A stretch of DNA of 64,000 nt from Lentilactobacillus otakiensis DSM 19908 = JCM 15040 (GCF_001434145.1 NZ_AZED01000014.1:1-64000); one strand, 5' to 3'; positions 8,687 to 17,312 are shown, numbered from the stretch's first letter. Translations and numbers: made by a program. Notes: generated by a model not told the origin, from the letters alone.

Positions 8687-9979
8687 TTAGGCTTGATGGC
8701 CGCCAACCAGGCCTGCTCGGTCGATTGCGGTCCCACCTTTGGTCTTGGATGAAGCTCGGATCAAGGCTTTGTAGCCATACTTTTTGCGAATAATGTCGAT
8801 CGTGCGTTCCAACTTTTCTTTATCGAGGGTTGTCATTGGATCTTCAAATAAGCTGAAGCGGGTTGATCTCTTTTGGGAAATTCGATTGCAGCGAACGCCA
8901 ACGTTTCGAACGGCACTGCCATCCCATTTAGTTTCCAACAGAAAGTGAACGGCGTTGGCAATACTTTTGGTAGAGTTGGTCGGCTCGACGTGCATTTGAG
9001 CTGAAAAATGCGTGCGCCCCTGTTTATCAGTTGTCGCCATACCAATGAAAATACTGACGACTTCAGCGACGACGTTATTTTTCCGCAGCCGAGTTGCCAC
9101 TTGATCGGCAATTTCGCCAAAGACTGTTTTCAAATCACCCAATTCAGTATAATCGCGCATCAATACCTGTGAGTTGCCATAGCCCTTGTTGTCAGAGCGG
9201 GGAAGGTAGCGCTTTTCGAGGTTGGAATAATCGATCCCCCAAGCGTGGTAGTACAGCTGCTCACCCATCACACCAAATTTCTTCTTCAGTTGACGAATGT
9301 CAGCGTGGGCTAATTCCTTGATGGTATAAATGCCCATTTGATTGAGTTTATCGGCGGTGTGGCTGCCAATGCCCCACATGTCGGCGAGATCGGGAATCTG
9401 CCAAATTGTGTTGGGCACATCACTGTAGTCCCATTCAGCCTGCCAGGGTTCCTTCTTTTTGGCAGCGTTGTCGAGGGCCAGCTTTGCCAGCAGAGGATTT
9501 TGACCAATGCCAATGGTGGTGACAATGCCGGTTTCTTTGAATACTTTGTCTTGAATCATTTTGGCGATTTTGGCGTTTGAGCCAAATAATTTGTGGCTGT
9601 GACTGACGTCGATGAAACTTTCGTCAATCGAATAGGGAAACCAGTGAATGTCATCGGTAAATTGGCGGTAGATGCGGTTAATGCGGTAGTTGAGGGCAAC
9701 GTAATCGGCCATGTGCGGTTCGACCATTTCGATGTCCATCCGGTCGTTAATTTCAAAGCGGCGAGTCCCGAGTTTGACACCAAAATTCTTCTTGGTGTAG
9801 GGGCTGGCGGCCAAAATCAAGCCGCCGGAAGATTCTTCACGACTCATGACGGCAATCTTGGCGGAAAGGGGATGCTCCCCGCGTTTGATGGCTTCAGTGG
9901 AGGCAAAAAAGGATTTGCAGTCGATGCACATGATGTCGTGGCTGGGAAGAAGCTGTGGATTATCCAGAGGTGTTTGCAT
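8687..9979 (-). CDS. uvrX: Y-family DNA polymerase UvrX (UmuC/DinP type)
   Basis: This 430-aa translesion polymerase has the N-terminal metal-binding CIDCKSFFAS motif and the catalytic YSIDESFIDVS motif (about 117-127). A helix-hairpin-helix region (DMWGIGSHTADKLNQMGI) is followed by a little-finger domain. The length matches the UvrX/YqjW group, which is usually SOS-induced. I start at ATG 9979, with AGGTGA five bases upstream, rather than at GTG 9988. A promoter with an embedded LexA-type box lies at 10020-10048. The next genes on the strand are a 112-aa partner and the secreted protease. Confidence 0.92.
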   Translation of the reverse strand: MQTPLDNPQLLPSHDIMCIDCKSFFASTEAIKRGEHPLSAKIAVMSREESSGGLILAASPYTKKNFGVKLGTRRFEINDRMDIEMVEPHMADYVALNYRINRIYRQFTDDIHWFPYSIDESFIDVSHSHKLFGSNAKIAKMIQDKVFKETGIVTTIGIGQNPLLAKLALDNAAKKKEPWQAEWDYSDVPNTIWQIPDLADMWGIGSHTADKLNQMGIYTIKELAHADIRQLKKKFGVMGEQLYYHAWGIDYSNLEKRYLPRSDNKGYGNSQVLMRDYTELGDLKTVFGEIADQVATRLRKNNVVAEVVSIFIGMATTDKQGRTHFSAQMHVEPTNSTKSIANAVHFLLETKWDGSAVRNVGVRCNRISQKRSTRFSLFEDPMTTLDKEKLERTIDIIRKKYGYKALIRASSKTKGGTAIDRAGLVGGHQA

Positions 9980-10019
9980 AAGGATCACCTGCGATGTGAA
10001 AGATTTAGTGAGTACCTAT

Positions 10020-10048
10020 ATAATACGAACATTTGTTTGGGGTGTCAA
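10020..10048 (-). promoter_or_regulatory. SOS promoter of uvrX with LexA-type box
   Basis: On the minus strand TTGACA (10048-10043), a 17-base spacer and TATTAT (10025-10020) form a strong promoter. The box CGAACATTTGTTTG (10026-10039 as read on plus) fills the spacer next to the -10. It differs by one base from the Bacillus LexA consensus CGAAC-N4-GTTCG. Confidence 0.83.
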
Positions 10049-10056
10049 GAAGAACA

Positions 10057-10176
10057 GAGTGCGGACCAAACCGGTTAGCTTCTGAGCATTTATGTAATAA
10101 CGAGTGTTGGTGCGGGGTTGGCACCAATACTCGTTATTGGATAAAGCGGAAGAAGCTGGTTTGGGGAGCACGTTTC
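10057..10176 (+). repeat. palindromic intergenic element, copy A
   Basis: About 120 bp beginning gagtgcgga and ending ggagcacgtttcg. The ends pair with each other through ccaaaccggttagct and agctggtttgg. The centre holds an 18-bp near-perfect hairpin (10096-10133). It shares end motifs with copies near 14.2, 37.6, 43.4 and 51.1 kb. It borders the uvrX promoter. Confidence 0.75.
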
Positions 10177-10279
10177 GGCTAGATAGAAAGGAAGCTCAAA
10201 ATAAAATTATTAGCGAAGTAAAACCACCAAAGAGACTAGGTGGGGTTGGCACCAACACTCATTATTGGATAAAGCAGGA
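10112..10279 (+). repeat. pair of 40-bp direct repeats in the element region
   Basis: The segment at 10112-10151 recurs at 10239-10279 with three or four changes (shared core ggggttggcaccaa...actc.ttattggataaagc). The second copy lacks the left arm of the hairpin, so it looks like a partial duplicate of copy A. The rest of 10177-10286 has no gene I can support. Confidence 0.7.
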
Positions 10280-10286
10280 AAAGTGA

Positions 10287-10333
10287 TCAAAAAAAGCGCC
10301 CCTCCAGAGTTTTCCGCCTCCAGAAGAGCACTT
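10287..10333 (-). terminator. terminator of the hydratase-family gene
   Basis: On the minus strand a 14-bp stem with many G-T pairs is followed by seven T, about 90 bases past the stop at 10423. Confidence 0.75.
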
Positions 10334-10422
10334 CAATTTCATTTTTATCAATTATCATCAATTTCATCAATGTTTCCGAAAATAATTAGTATCTAATTTG
10401 TTGCTATCATTTATTTGAGTAA

Positions 10423-11235
10423 TTAATCACCTGCAACTTTCAAGAACACCGCGCCAAGTCCCATATCAAAGGTTGCTTTCCAGTTGCCATTTTTAAGTGA
10501 TTCCGGTAGTAGGAAGGTTCCACTTGAAACACGTTGGCCAGCTTGGAGCGGCATGCCTTGTGATTCCAACTTTTCAACTAACCAATGAAGCGATTTTAAC
10601 GGATTGCCTAACACTTCTGATGAGGCGCCATCCTTTAACTTCTTGCCGTCATGGAACAGTTCACATTTAACATTGGCTAAGTCGTCGACATTATCGAAAA
10701 GCATGTCGGTATCTTTTTCATCACCATAAACCACGTAGCCGCCAACTGCTGCATCGGACATAACCATATATTTTGAGAGGCTTGGGAACCAGTCACTGAA
10801 ACGTGAATCAGGTACTTCGACAGCTGGAGCAACTTTGGTCTTGTGCATGAGATCTTCTAAAGAATCTTTGCTGCTGAGATCTTCCTTGGCGGTAAATAAC
10901 ATTTCCACTTCAGCGAGTGGTTCCATTAACTCACCACGGTGAAGGGTAACCGGTGATTGTAGGAAGTGACTCTTTACTTGGGCACCATATAATGGAGAGT
11001 CCGAGTCGAACATATCCTGAGTTTGTTTGCTGGTAAGCGAAACTTTGTAGCCGCCAACGTCTTCCTTCTTGAGTTCGGTTAATCGCCTTTGAACACGGTA
11101 GGCTGCCTTTTCATCAGTCACGACACCATCGTAATCCGATTCCTTTAATGGCTTGTGTGTCTCGTAGGCGTTAAATAATTTGTTGGCTAATTCGTTTTCC
11201 TTAGTAGTTAATTCCATCGTTGCTTGTTCATCCAT
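10423..11235 (-). CDS. 2-keto-4-pentenoate hydratase family protein
   Basis: This 270-aa protein belongs to the fumarylacetoacetate-hydrolase superfamily, close to HpcG/MhpD hydratases, which add water to 2-oxo-alkenoates. Family features visible are GGYKVSLTSKQTQDMF, the acidic cluster MEPLAEVEMLF and APAVEVPDSRF, and the C-terminal SSGTFLLPE. ATG 11235 is chosen because GGAGG lies eight bases upstream; ATG 11250 would overlap that site. No aromatic catabolism genes are nearby, so the substrate is uncertain; oxaloacetate decarboxylase-like activity is an alternative for this fold. A T-box leader lies 226 bases upstream. Confidence 0.72.
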   Translation of the reverse strand: MDEQATMELTTKENELANKLFNAYETHKPLKESDYDGVVTDEKAAYRVQRRLTELKKEDVGGYKVSLTSKQTQDMFDSDSPLYGAQVKSHFLQSPVTLHRGELMEPLAEVEMLFTAKEDLSSKDSLEDLMHKTKVAPAVEVPDSRFSDWFPSLSKYMVMSDAAVGGYVVYGDEKDTDMLFDNVDDLANVKCELFHDGKKLKDGASSEVLGNPLKSLHWLVEKLESQGMPLQAGQRVSSGTFLLPESLKNGNWKATFDMGLGAVFLKVAGD

Positions 11236-11425
11236 AAGCGTTTCCTCCATAAAAGTTATTTAATCTGTGGATCCTCGCTTGTATGTAAAGTGAGGACCAT
11301 TGAGTGACGTGAAATATATGTGTTGTTATGTCAATGGCGCTATGTCGGTTAAAATTATGTGTTGTTTTTTGCAAAATCTGAATCTGACCAGGATTTTCAT
11401 TGGAGCTGCTAATCACCGATTCCAT
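11228..11425 (-). CDS. possible 65-codon leader reading frame between T-box and hydratase gene
   Basis: ATG 11425 follows a strong ribosome-binding site (AAGGTGGTGAGG) right after the T-box terminator. The frame runs 65 codons through the hydratase ribosome-binding site and ends in a TGA overlapping its start, so translation could couple the two. The peptide is polar, rich in His, Asn, Thr and Ile, with no recognised domain. It could be a leader peptide, a new small protein or a chance frame. Confidence 0.35.
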   Translation of the reverse strand: MESVISSSNENPGQIQILQKTTHNFNRHSAIDITTHIFHVTQWSSLYIQARIHRLNNFYGGNAYG

Positions 11426-11460
11426 AAGTCCTCACCACCTTAAGTAATTAATTAAATTCA

Positions 11461-11755
11461 AAAGAAAAAGGCGTCCTTCCAGCTACCCATAAATGGATAG
11501 TTAAAAGGACGCCTAATGCGCGGTACCACCTTAATTTGTAATCCTATTACTAGAATTACCTCACACGTACAGCTTTCGCGATACGCTGACACAATAATGG
11601 GTGCACCCAATGCGATCTACTAAAACTTTGATCACATAGCTCGGAGATGATAATCATCTAAGGACGTAAATTGCTTCACACCAACCAGCAACTCTCTTAT
11701 TACGAACGGTAAATGACGTTTCTCTTCATCGCTTTTTAATTTGAATTTAATGATT
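11461..11755 (-). promoter_or_regulatory. T-box riboswitch leader
   Basis: On the minus strand the leader has the AGAGAG and GGTTGGTGTGAA elements of stem I (near 11690-11670). The conserved T-box AAGGTGGTACCGCG is at 11532-11519. A terminator (ggcgtcctt/aaggacgcc with a T run) spans 11513-11461. T-boxes read uncharged tRNA and are expected to control amino acid genes. By pairing of the lower stem I, the best candidate specifier is ATC (11651-11649, Ile), with TTA a weaker option; this is tentative. The only gene downstream is the hydratase-family gene, preceded by the 65-codon frame. Confidence 0.9.
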
Positions 11756-11761
11756 GTCATT

Positions 11762-11790
11762 AATTTACACCCTGTTATTTTAATTGTCAA
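11762..11790 (-). promoter_or_regulatory. promoter of the T-box leader
   Basis: Minus-strand TTGACA (11790-11785), a 17-base spacer and TAAATT (11767-11762) place transcription start near 11755, just before stem I of the T-box. Confidence 0.7.
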
Positions 11791-11808
11791 CAGGAAATTT
11801 TAAATTAA

Positions 11809-12375
11809 TTATTCTTTATTGGGATTTTCTCGGATGACCCGTGCCGGACTGCCAGCGATGATCAAGTTATCGCCAAATGACTTGGTGACCGTAGAATTTG
11901 CACCGACGATCACATTGTTACCAAGTGTCACACCAGGAAGAATAACAGAACCGCCGCCAACCCAGACATCATTACCAAGGGTGACTGGCTTACCCATGCC
12001 GACAAAGTTTGCCCGAGCTTTAGGATCCAGGGGATGATAAGCCGCATAAATTTGAACATGTGGGGCGAGCATGCAGTGATTTCCAATCGTGACCGGCGCA
12101 ATATCTAGGATGACATTATCGTAGTTACAAATAAAGTTATCCCCAACGTGAATGTTGTAGCCAAAGTCACAACGGAAGTTTGGCTGAATCCAAGGATCTT
12201 TACCAACTGAGCCAAACAACTTGCGAATCAAGGCGTCTTTTTCGGCACTGGCGGTATCGTCAAGTTCATTCATCATCTTACATAAGCGACGCGCTTTGGT
12301 TTCGTCGCTGGTCAATTCGGGATCCATTACTAAATATGGATCGCCGGCTAAAAACTTTTCTTTTTCAGTTGCCAT
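11809..12375 (-). CDS. maa: maltose/galactoside O-acetyltransferase family
   Basis: This 188-aa left-handed beta-helix acyltransferase uses acetyl-CoA to acetylate a sugar. The Maa-type N-terminal region (EKFLAGDPYLVMDPELTSDETKARRL) precedes the hexapeptide repeats. NPNFRCDFG-like NFRCDFGYNIHVG and the catalytic-site His in YAAYHPLDP are visible, as is the C-terminal AGSPARVIRENP. ATG 12375 is chosen because GGATGG lies eight bases upstream; the upstream in-frame ATG 12387 is part of that site. It appears monocistronic. Confidence 0.85.
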   Translation of the reverse strand: MATEKEKFLAGDPYLVMDPELTSDETKARRLCKMMNELDDTASAEKDALIRKLFGSVGKDPWIQPNFRCDFGYNIHVGDNFICNYDNVILDIAPVTIGNHCMLAPHVQIYAAYHPLDPKARANFVGMGKPVTLGNDVWVGGGSVILPGVTLGNNVIVGANSTVTKSFGDNLIIAGSPARVIRENPNKE

Positions 12376-12555
12376 GTGATTATCCATCCTTTATTGTAAA
12401 TTAATTTATATTATATCATTATTTGTAAGTACCAATTGCTTTCAAATATTATTTATTAGGATAAATTAGAAATTGCCGATCCAATCAATATCGGGTATGA
12501 TTAATGCAATTAAAAGTAAATGATAAGACTCTCAGGATTTGAAAGGATGCAGACA

Positions 12556-12825
12556 ATGAAAGCAGTTATTACAGTGATTGGTCACGACCAGGTTGGAATT
12601 GTGGCGAAAGTTTCTCAACGTTTGGCAACTTTGAAGGTCAATATTACCGACATTTCTCAGACTTTGATGCACGGTGACTTCACCATGATGTTGATGGGTG
12701 AATGGAATGATCAAGATGTTCAATTCGAAGTTGTGAAGCAGGGGCTACAGGACTTGGCAAAAGAAACCGGACTTTCAATCAATATTCAGCGTCAAGAATT
12801 ATTTGATGCCATTCAAAAGCTGTAG
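12556..12825 (+). CDS. UPF0237 ACT-domain protein
   Basis: This 89-aa protein is a single ACT domain ([23 protein letters not shown]...NITDISQT), the usual size of UPF0237. ACT domains bind amino acids or similar small ligands. The frame is open to 12520, but GAAAGGA sits eight bases before ATG 12556 and the family begins at MKA. Eleven bases separate it from the UPF0210 gene, the standard neighbour in Firmicutes. A regulatory role for the pair is inferred; the function is not established. Confidence 0.88.
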   Translation: MKAVITVIGHDQVGIVAKVSQRLATLKVNITDISQTLMHGDFTMMLMGEWNDQDVQFEVVKQGLQDLAKETGLSINIQRQELFDAIQKL

Positions 12826-12836
12826 GGGGTCGTCAA

Positions 12837-14180
12837 ATGGAAACCAAACAAATTTTAGATACCATTCAGATGATTTCTGAAGAAAAACTCGATATTCGAA
12901 CAATCACTATGGGCATTTCGCTTTTTGACTGTATTGATAGTGATGGTGAGAAAGCTCGCCAAAAGATCTACGACAAATTAACGACCAGTGCCAAAGACTT
13001 GGTCAAAGTCGCAGACCAAATTGAATCCGAATATGGGATTCCAATTGTTAATAAGCGGATCTCGGTAACACCGATTTCAATGATTGCCGCTGCTTGTCAC
13101 GATGATAACTATGTGGCGTATGCCCAGACAATGGAGAAGGCTGCTGAAACTTTGGGTGTTGATTTGATTGGCGGTTTTTCAGCCCTAGTCCAAAAAGGTT
13201 ATCAGTCCGGCGACCGTAAGTTAATTGCATCGATGCCTCAAGCATTGAGTGAAACCAAGCGGGTTTGTGGTTCTGTCAACGTCGGATCAACCCGCGCAGG
13301 AATCAACATGGATGCTGTTAAACAAATGGGACAAATTGTGAAAGATTTGTCTGAAATTGATCCTGTCAGCTGTATGAGTTTGGTAGTATTCGCCAATGCG
13401 GTTGAGGATAATCCATTCATGGCTGGTGCTTTTCATGGTGTTGGGGAAGCGGACAAAGTGATTAACGTCGGTATCAGTGGTCCAGGTGTTGTTAAACGGG
13501 CACTTGAGCAGGTCAAAGGTGAGTCCATTGATACGGTTTCTGAAACGATTAAGAAAACAGCTTTCAAAGTGACTCGAATGGGTCAATTTGTGGGCAATGT
13601 GGCTGCCAAGGCTTTGGACGTCCCGTTCGGAATTGTTGATTTGTCACTGGCACCAACTCCAAGCCAGGGAGACTCGGTAGCAGAAATCCTTGAAGAAATT
13701 GGCTTGGAAAGTGTTGGAGCACCTGGAACGACCGCTGCATTGGCATTATTGAATGATGCCGTTAAAAAAGGCGGCGTGATGGCCTGTGAACACGTTGGCG
13801 GCCTGTCAGGTGCTTTCATCCCAGTTTCAGAAGACAGCGGGATGATTAAGGCAGTTGAACATGGTAATTTGAATTTGGAAAAATTAGAGGCAATGACGGC
13901 GGTCTGCTCAGTGGGACTGGACATGGTTGCGGTTCCTGGGGACACCTCAGCTGAAACGATCAGCGGGATGATCGCCGACGAAGCAGCCATTGGTGTCATT
14001 AACAATAAGACGACCGCAGTCAGAGTTATCCCAGCTAAAGGCAAAAAAGTTGGCGAGCAAATTGATTTCGGCGGTATATTTGGCTATGCACCAGTAATGC
14101 CAGTCAATACCAACAGCCCAGCGAAGTTTGTTGCAAGAGGCGGAAGAATTCCAGCACCGATTCATTCATTCAAAAATTAG
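12837..14180 (+). CDS. UPF0210 / PFL family protein
   Basis: This 447-aa protein has the typical length and start ([25 protein letters not shown]) of UPF0210 (DUF711), distantly glycyl-radical-enzyme-like but without a radical glycine motif. It contains Gly-rich [18 protein letters not shown] and ends with [19 protein letters not shown]. The ribosome-binding site is GGGGGTC. It forms an operon with the ACT protein. Its biochemical role is unknown. The stop codon TAG lies inside a 15-bp tandem duplication that opens repeat element B. Confidence 0.9.
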   Translation: METKQILDTIQMISEEKLDIRTITMGISLFDCIDSDGEKARQKIYDKLTTSAKDLVKVADQIESEYGIPIVNKRISVTPISMIAAACHDDNYVAYAQTMEKAAETLGVDLIGGFSALVQKGYQSGDRKLIASMPQALSETKRVCGSVNVGSTRAGINMDAVKQMGQIVKDLSEIDPVSCMSLVVFANAVEDNPFMAGAFHGVGEADKVINVGISGPGVVKRALEQVKGESIDTVSETIKKTAFKVTRMGQFVGNVAAKALDVPFGIVDLSLAPTPSQGDSVAEILEEIGLESVGAPGTTAALALLNDAVKKGGVMACEHVGGLSGAFIPVSEDSGMIKAVEHGNLNLEKLEAMTAVCSVGLDMVAVPGDTSAETISGMIADEAAIGVINNKTTAVRVIPAKGKKVGEQIDFGGIFGYAPVMPVNTNSPAKFVARGGRIPAPIHSFKN

Positions 14181-14308
14181 TGTGCGACAAATTAGTGTGC
14201 GACGAGCAACGGGTGATGCGGTGTGTAAAGGGGCGGTGATTAAAATCCTGATTTTGGATTTAAATCACCGCCCCTTTACACGTTAGCATCAGTTGCGTCG
14301 GAGCATAG
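14174..14308 (+). repeat. palindromic intergenic element, copy B
   Basis: It begins with two perfect tandem copies of aaattagtgtgcgac (14174-14188, 14189-14203), the first containing the stop codon of the UPF0210 gene. The core is a 25-bp stem with one mismatch (14223-14247 with 14257-14281) and a nine-base loop. It ends gttgcgtcggagcatagc. There is no T run after the hairpin. Confidence 0.8.
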
Positions 14309-14590
14309 CTCAAAAGCAGAAGGGAGCAGTAGAAAAAATAACAAACGAAAAGTCTGTAGAGTCCAACTCATGACGGAAGAGGAAGCCGAACGTCCTTTGT
14401 TCATCGTTTATGCTTCTTGTTTATGCTGTAGGGCTCTGGGTCGTCGCCAAGTAGGCTAGGCAGGCTTTCAGCCGGTCGTCGGAGCATAGCTCAAAAGCCG
14501 AAGGGAGCAGTAGAAAAAATAACAAACGAAAAGTCTGTAGACTCTAATTCATGATGAAAGAGGCAAATGAGCGCCCTTTGTTTCATCGTT
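14296..14590 (+). repeat. two degenerate element copies as a direct repeat
   Basis: The segment 14296-14409 (cgtcggagcatagctc... to ttcatcgtt) recurs at 14477-14590 with high identity (one change in the first 65 bases). Between them lies the right half of a copy D-like element (cttcttgtttatgctg, gggtcgtcg). The whole 14181-14679 gap is repeat material and contains no gene I can support. Confidence 0.75.
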
Positions 14591-14679
14591 GAGGAGCCCT
14601 TTATTATCTCCCAATAACCAAGGCGAAAAAACTGCAGCAGAAATATTCCTTATTTCCACCGCAGCATTCACACATAATC

Positions 14680-15108
14680 CTACAAATCCTTTTCGACAAC
14701 CACACAAGGAACGCCATCCTCATAAAATACATCAGAAGTAATCTCATATCCCAGGCGTTGATAAAATTTAATGGCGTCCATTTCACTATGTATCAGCGAA
14801 TGGGTTAATCCCATTTCTTTGGCTTTAGTCTCTAAAGCACTGACCACTTTACGGCCATAACCATGACCCCGGGCTTCCTTTAGGGTTGCTACTCTGCCGA
14901 CTTTCAACGTGTGGTCGTTGTAAGTTTCGAACCGACAGGTGGCTGCCGGTACTTTACCATCGAACAAGACGGCATATACCATGCTGTCAGAATCCTTGTC
15001 ATCGAATTCATCGGTAAAAGAGATCCCGCGTTCTAGTACAAAGACTGACATTCGGATATAAGCGGCGGCAGCCCGAGCCGGTTTGGAACTTTCCACGATT
15101 AATTTCAT
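14680..15108 (-). CDS. GNAT family N-acetyltransferase (ElaA-like)
   Basis: This 142-aa single-domain acetyltransferase has the acetyl-CoA loop ARGHGYGRKV (about 91-100) and the C-terminal AIKFYQRLGYEITSDVFYEDGVPC typical of ElaA-like GNATs. The acceptor is unknown. It starts at ATG 15108 with a weak GGAG site, 58 bases after the YbaK gene on the same strand; the two probably share a transcript. Confidence 0.82.
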   Translation of the reverse strand: MKLIVESSKPARAAAAYIRMSVFVLERGISFTDEFDDKDSDSMVYAVLFDGKVPAATCRFETYNDHTLKVGRVATLKEARGHGYGRKVVSALETKAKEMGLTHSLIHSEMDAIKFYQRLGYEITSDVFYEDGVPCVVVEKDL

Positions 15109-15166
15109 AATGCTCTCCTAGAGATATAGTATTGAAGCTTGATTTTGTTTTAACTCTAAGGCTATT

Positions 15167-15655
15167 TTACAACAATTCGGGATCATCCGACCAACCATTG
15201 CAAACATCGACCCAATGATCAGGGTTGGCGTACTGCGTCAATTCATCGAGTGAGAGTTGAACCGCACTATGGGCATCTCCAGCTGCAGGATAAATAGTCT
15301 CAAAACGTTGAAGCGAGACGTCGAGATAAACTTTGACGCCATCTTTCAGCGCAAATGGGCAGACACCGCCAGGTTGGTGGCCAATATAGTCTTCAACTTG
15401 CTCTCTGGGGATCATTCTGGCACGTTTATGGAACTCTCCCTTGAATTTCTTGTTGTCGACTTTGGCATCGCCAGCCATGACAATTAGTAATGGATTTGAA
15501 TCAACTAAGAATGACATTGTTTTTGCGATATGTTCAGGTTCACAATTTAATGCCTGAGCTGCCTCTTGAACGGTTGCACTGGATTCGTCCAATATTTTGA
15601 TTCGATCTGAAAGCCCAACATCGTCAAAGTACTGCTTTACTTTTTCAAATGACAT
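15167..15655 (-). CDS. YbaK/EbsC-type aminoacyl-tRNA deacylase
   Basis: This 162-aa YbaK-domain protein hydrolyses mischarged tRNA, usually Cys-tRNA(Pro). The conserved core is visible: IAKTMSFLVDSNPLLIVMAGDAKVDNKKFK and the GGVCPFAL motif (about 114-121). ATG 15655 is preferred, with AAGGAG eight bases upstream; an in-frame GTG nine bases earlier falls in that site. It is upstream of the GNAT gene. The aminoacyl specificity is inferred from the family. Confidence 0.87.
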   Translation of the reverse strand: MSFEKVKQYFDDVGLSDRIKILDESSATVQEAAQALNCEPEHIAKTMSFLVDSNPLLIVMAGDAKVDNKKFKGEFHKRARMIPREQVEDYIGHQPGGVCPFALKDGVKVYLDVSLQRFETIYPAAGDAHSAVQLSLDELTQYANPDHWVDVCNGWSDDPELL

Positions 15656-15919
15656 ACTAACCACTCCTTGCTTAATTATTAAGACTAATATACATGATGA
15701 CTAAGAATGGGTAAATAAGAAATTGATTATTCCAGAATCAAAATAGTTCTTAATTTATAACGGGATTAATGGTAACATGGAAACCTATGGTCCAAAATTT
15801 ATGAGAAAAAGCTGAAGATTTGTTTAAGTATCGCCTTGAAGAGCGCTTTTGCTAGATTGGACTGTGAAAACTTCGTAAAATATACTTAGAGAAAGATCTA
15901 AAGGGGGTTGGCATTACAC

Positions 15920-17308
15920 ATGTCACGTAGAGAGAAGTTCGCTAAAAAGCCAAAGAAAAAGCTGTGGACGCGGATTGTAGTTGGATTCGTGTTAGTTCTT
16001 TTTGGTGGCTTCATTGGCTCTCATTTTTATTTTCAAAATCATTTTAAATTCACCAAAATTAATGACGTTGATGTTTCCGGCCTGACCGTCGCACAAGCAA
16101 CCAAGAAGTTAAACATGTCGCACATTGATGAAGATGGCAATTATTTAGTCGTTCGGGATTCCAAGATTAACGTGAACTCCCAAGATGTTAAGAAATTATT
16201 CAAACACCGAAGTTCAATGAGTGCGATGACTTCTGCAAAATTAAGTGCCAAGTCCGATGTGACCAACAAGCAACTGAATTACCGGTTGAAGACATTGTTG
16301 CCAAAGTTTGAAAATCGGATTGATCAAATCAATACTAGTCGCAAACAAACCATTGATTCCAAAGTCATTTTAAAGGATGGCAAGATTGTCGTTAAGCCTG
16401 GCCAAAAGGGGAATACTCTCGACAAGGCTAAGATGGTCAAGGCATTTAAGAACCAAGCCAAATCAAGCTTGCTGATTTCCGTTAAGATGAGTAAGGACGA
16501 TTACGTTCAACCTAATAGTTCTCAAATTGCTAAACAAAAGAAACAGTTGGCCAATATTTTGCAGAACACTGTGACCTTGAACACTTACAACAAGTCCTAT
16601 AAGTTTGTTGCTAAGCGATGGGTTAAAAATGGTTATCCAACTGCTAATGGCAACTACAAGTTTGATTCGACCAAGGTTAAAAATTGGATTGCTAAATTCT
16701 CCAAGAAAGTTGATACCCTCGGCAAGTCGGTTTGGATTACGACTCACCAAGGCAAACGTGTCCGTGTTCATGCGGGCGGAACCTATGGATGGAAAGTTAA
16801 CCAGCGGGCTTTAACCAAGAATATTTTGAAGAATCTTGGCCGCTCACATTCAGTAACTATGAATTTGAGTCATTATGCGGTCGGAACCGGATATGGTATT
16901 AAAGGTTCTGGTAAGACTTATGTTGCGATTGACTTGCAGCGACTTCATGAATATGTTTATAAAAACGGTAAGCTCATGGCCAATATTCCGATTATGTCCG
17001 GAACCTTAACCGGTGGTAACCGGACACCTCAAGGCGCATTTTACATTATGTACAAACAGCGCCACGCTACTTTGAGAGGTAAGAACAGTGATGGCTCAAA
17101 GTATGCTTCACCAGTGAGCTACTGGGAACCATTAACCAATTCCGGTGTTGGGATGCATGATTCACCATGGCAGCCGGCATCAGTCTATGGTAATCCAAGT
17201 GCCCGTGCTCAGTATCATTCACATGGCTGCTTGAACAATCCGCCTTCACGGATGGGTGAAGTTTGGAAGAATACCCATACCTTGGAACCAGTATTTATTT
17301 ACTATTAA
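15920..17308 (+). CDS. membrane-anchored L,D-transpeptidase
   Basis: This 462-aa envelope enzyme has a cytoplasmic Lys/Arg-rich tail, one transmembrane segment (about 19-41) and a long extracellular PG-binding/YoaR-like region (about 45-310). A C-terminal YkuD domain carries the active-site Cys in HSHGCLNNP (about 436) and the companion His in GVGMHDSPW. It forms 3-3 crosslinks or anchors proteins in peptidoglycan. ATG 15920 follows AAGGGGG at a longish spacing of 12; TTG 15908 would have no spacer. A strong terminator closes it. Confidence 0.9.
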   Translation: MSRREKFAKKPKKKLWTRIVVGFVLVLFGGFIGSHFYFQNHFKFTKINDVDVSGLTVAQATKKLNMSHIDEDGNYLVVRDSKINVNSQDVKKLFKHRSSMSAMTSAKLSAKSDVTNKQLNYRLKTLLPKFENRIDQINTSRKQTIDSKVILKDGKIVVKPGQKGNTLDKAKMVKAFKNQAKSSLLISVKMSKDDYVQPNSSQIAKQKKQLANILQNTVTLNTYNKSYKFVAKRWVKNGYPTANGNYKFDSTKVKNWIAKFSKKVDTLGKSVWITTHQGKRVRVHAGGTYGWKVNQRALTKNILKNLGRSHSVTMNLSHYAVGTGYGIKGSGKTYVAIDLQRLHEYVYKNGKLMANIPIMSGTLTGGNRTPQGAFYIMYKQRHATLRGKNSDGSKYASPVSYWEPLTNSGVGMHDSPWQPASVYGNPSARAQYHSHGCLNNPPSRMGEVWKNTHTLEPVFIYY

Positions 17309-17312
17309 AATC

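Noticed and set aside
9593-10078. 161-codon plus-strand frame opposite uvrX
   Set aside because: It is antisense to a well-supported polymerase gene and crosses its promoter.
10104-10286. 60-codon frame in the repeat region
   Set aside because: It is made of the two direct-repeat copies, giving a duplicated peptide; no start signal.
13583-14044. 153-codon minus-strand frame inside the UPF0210 gene
   Set aside because: Antisense shadow of a strongly supported gene.
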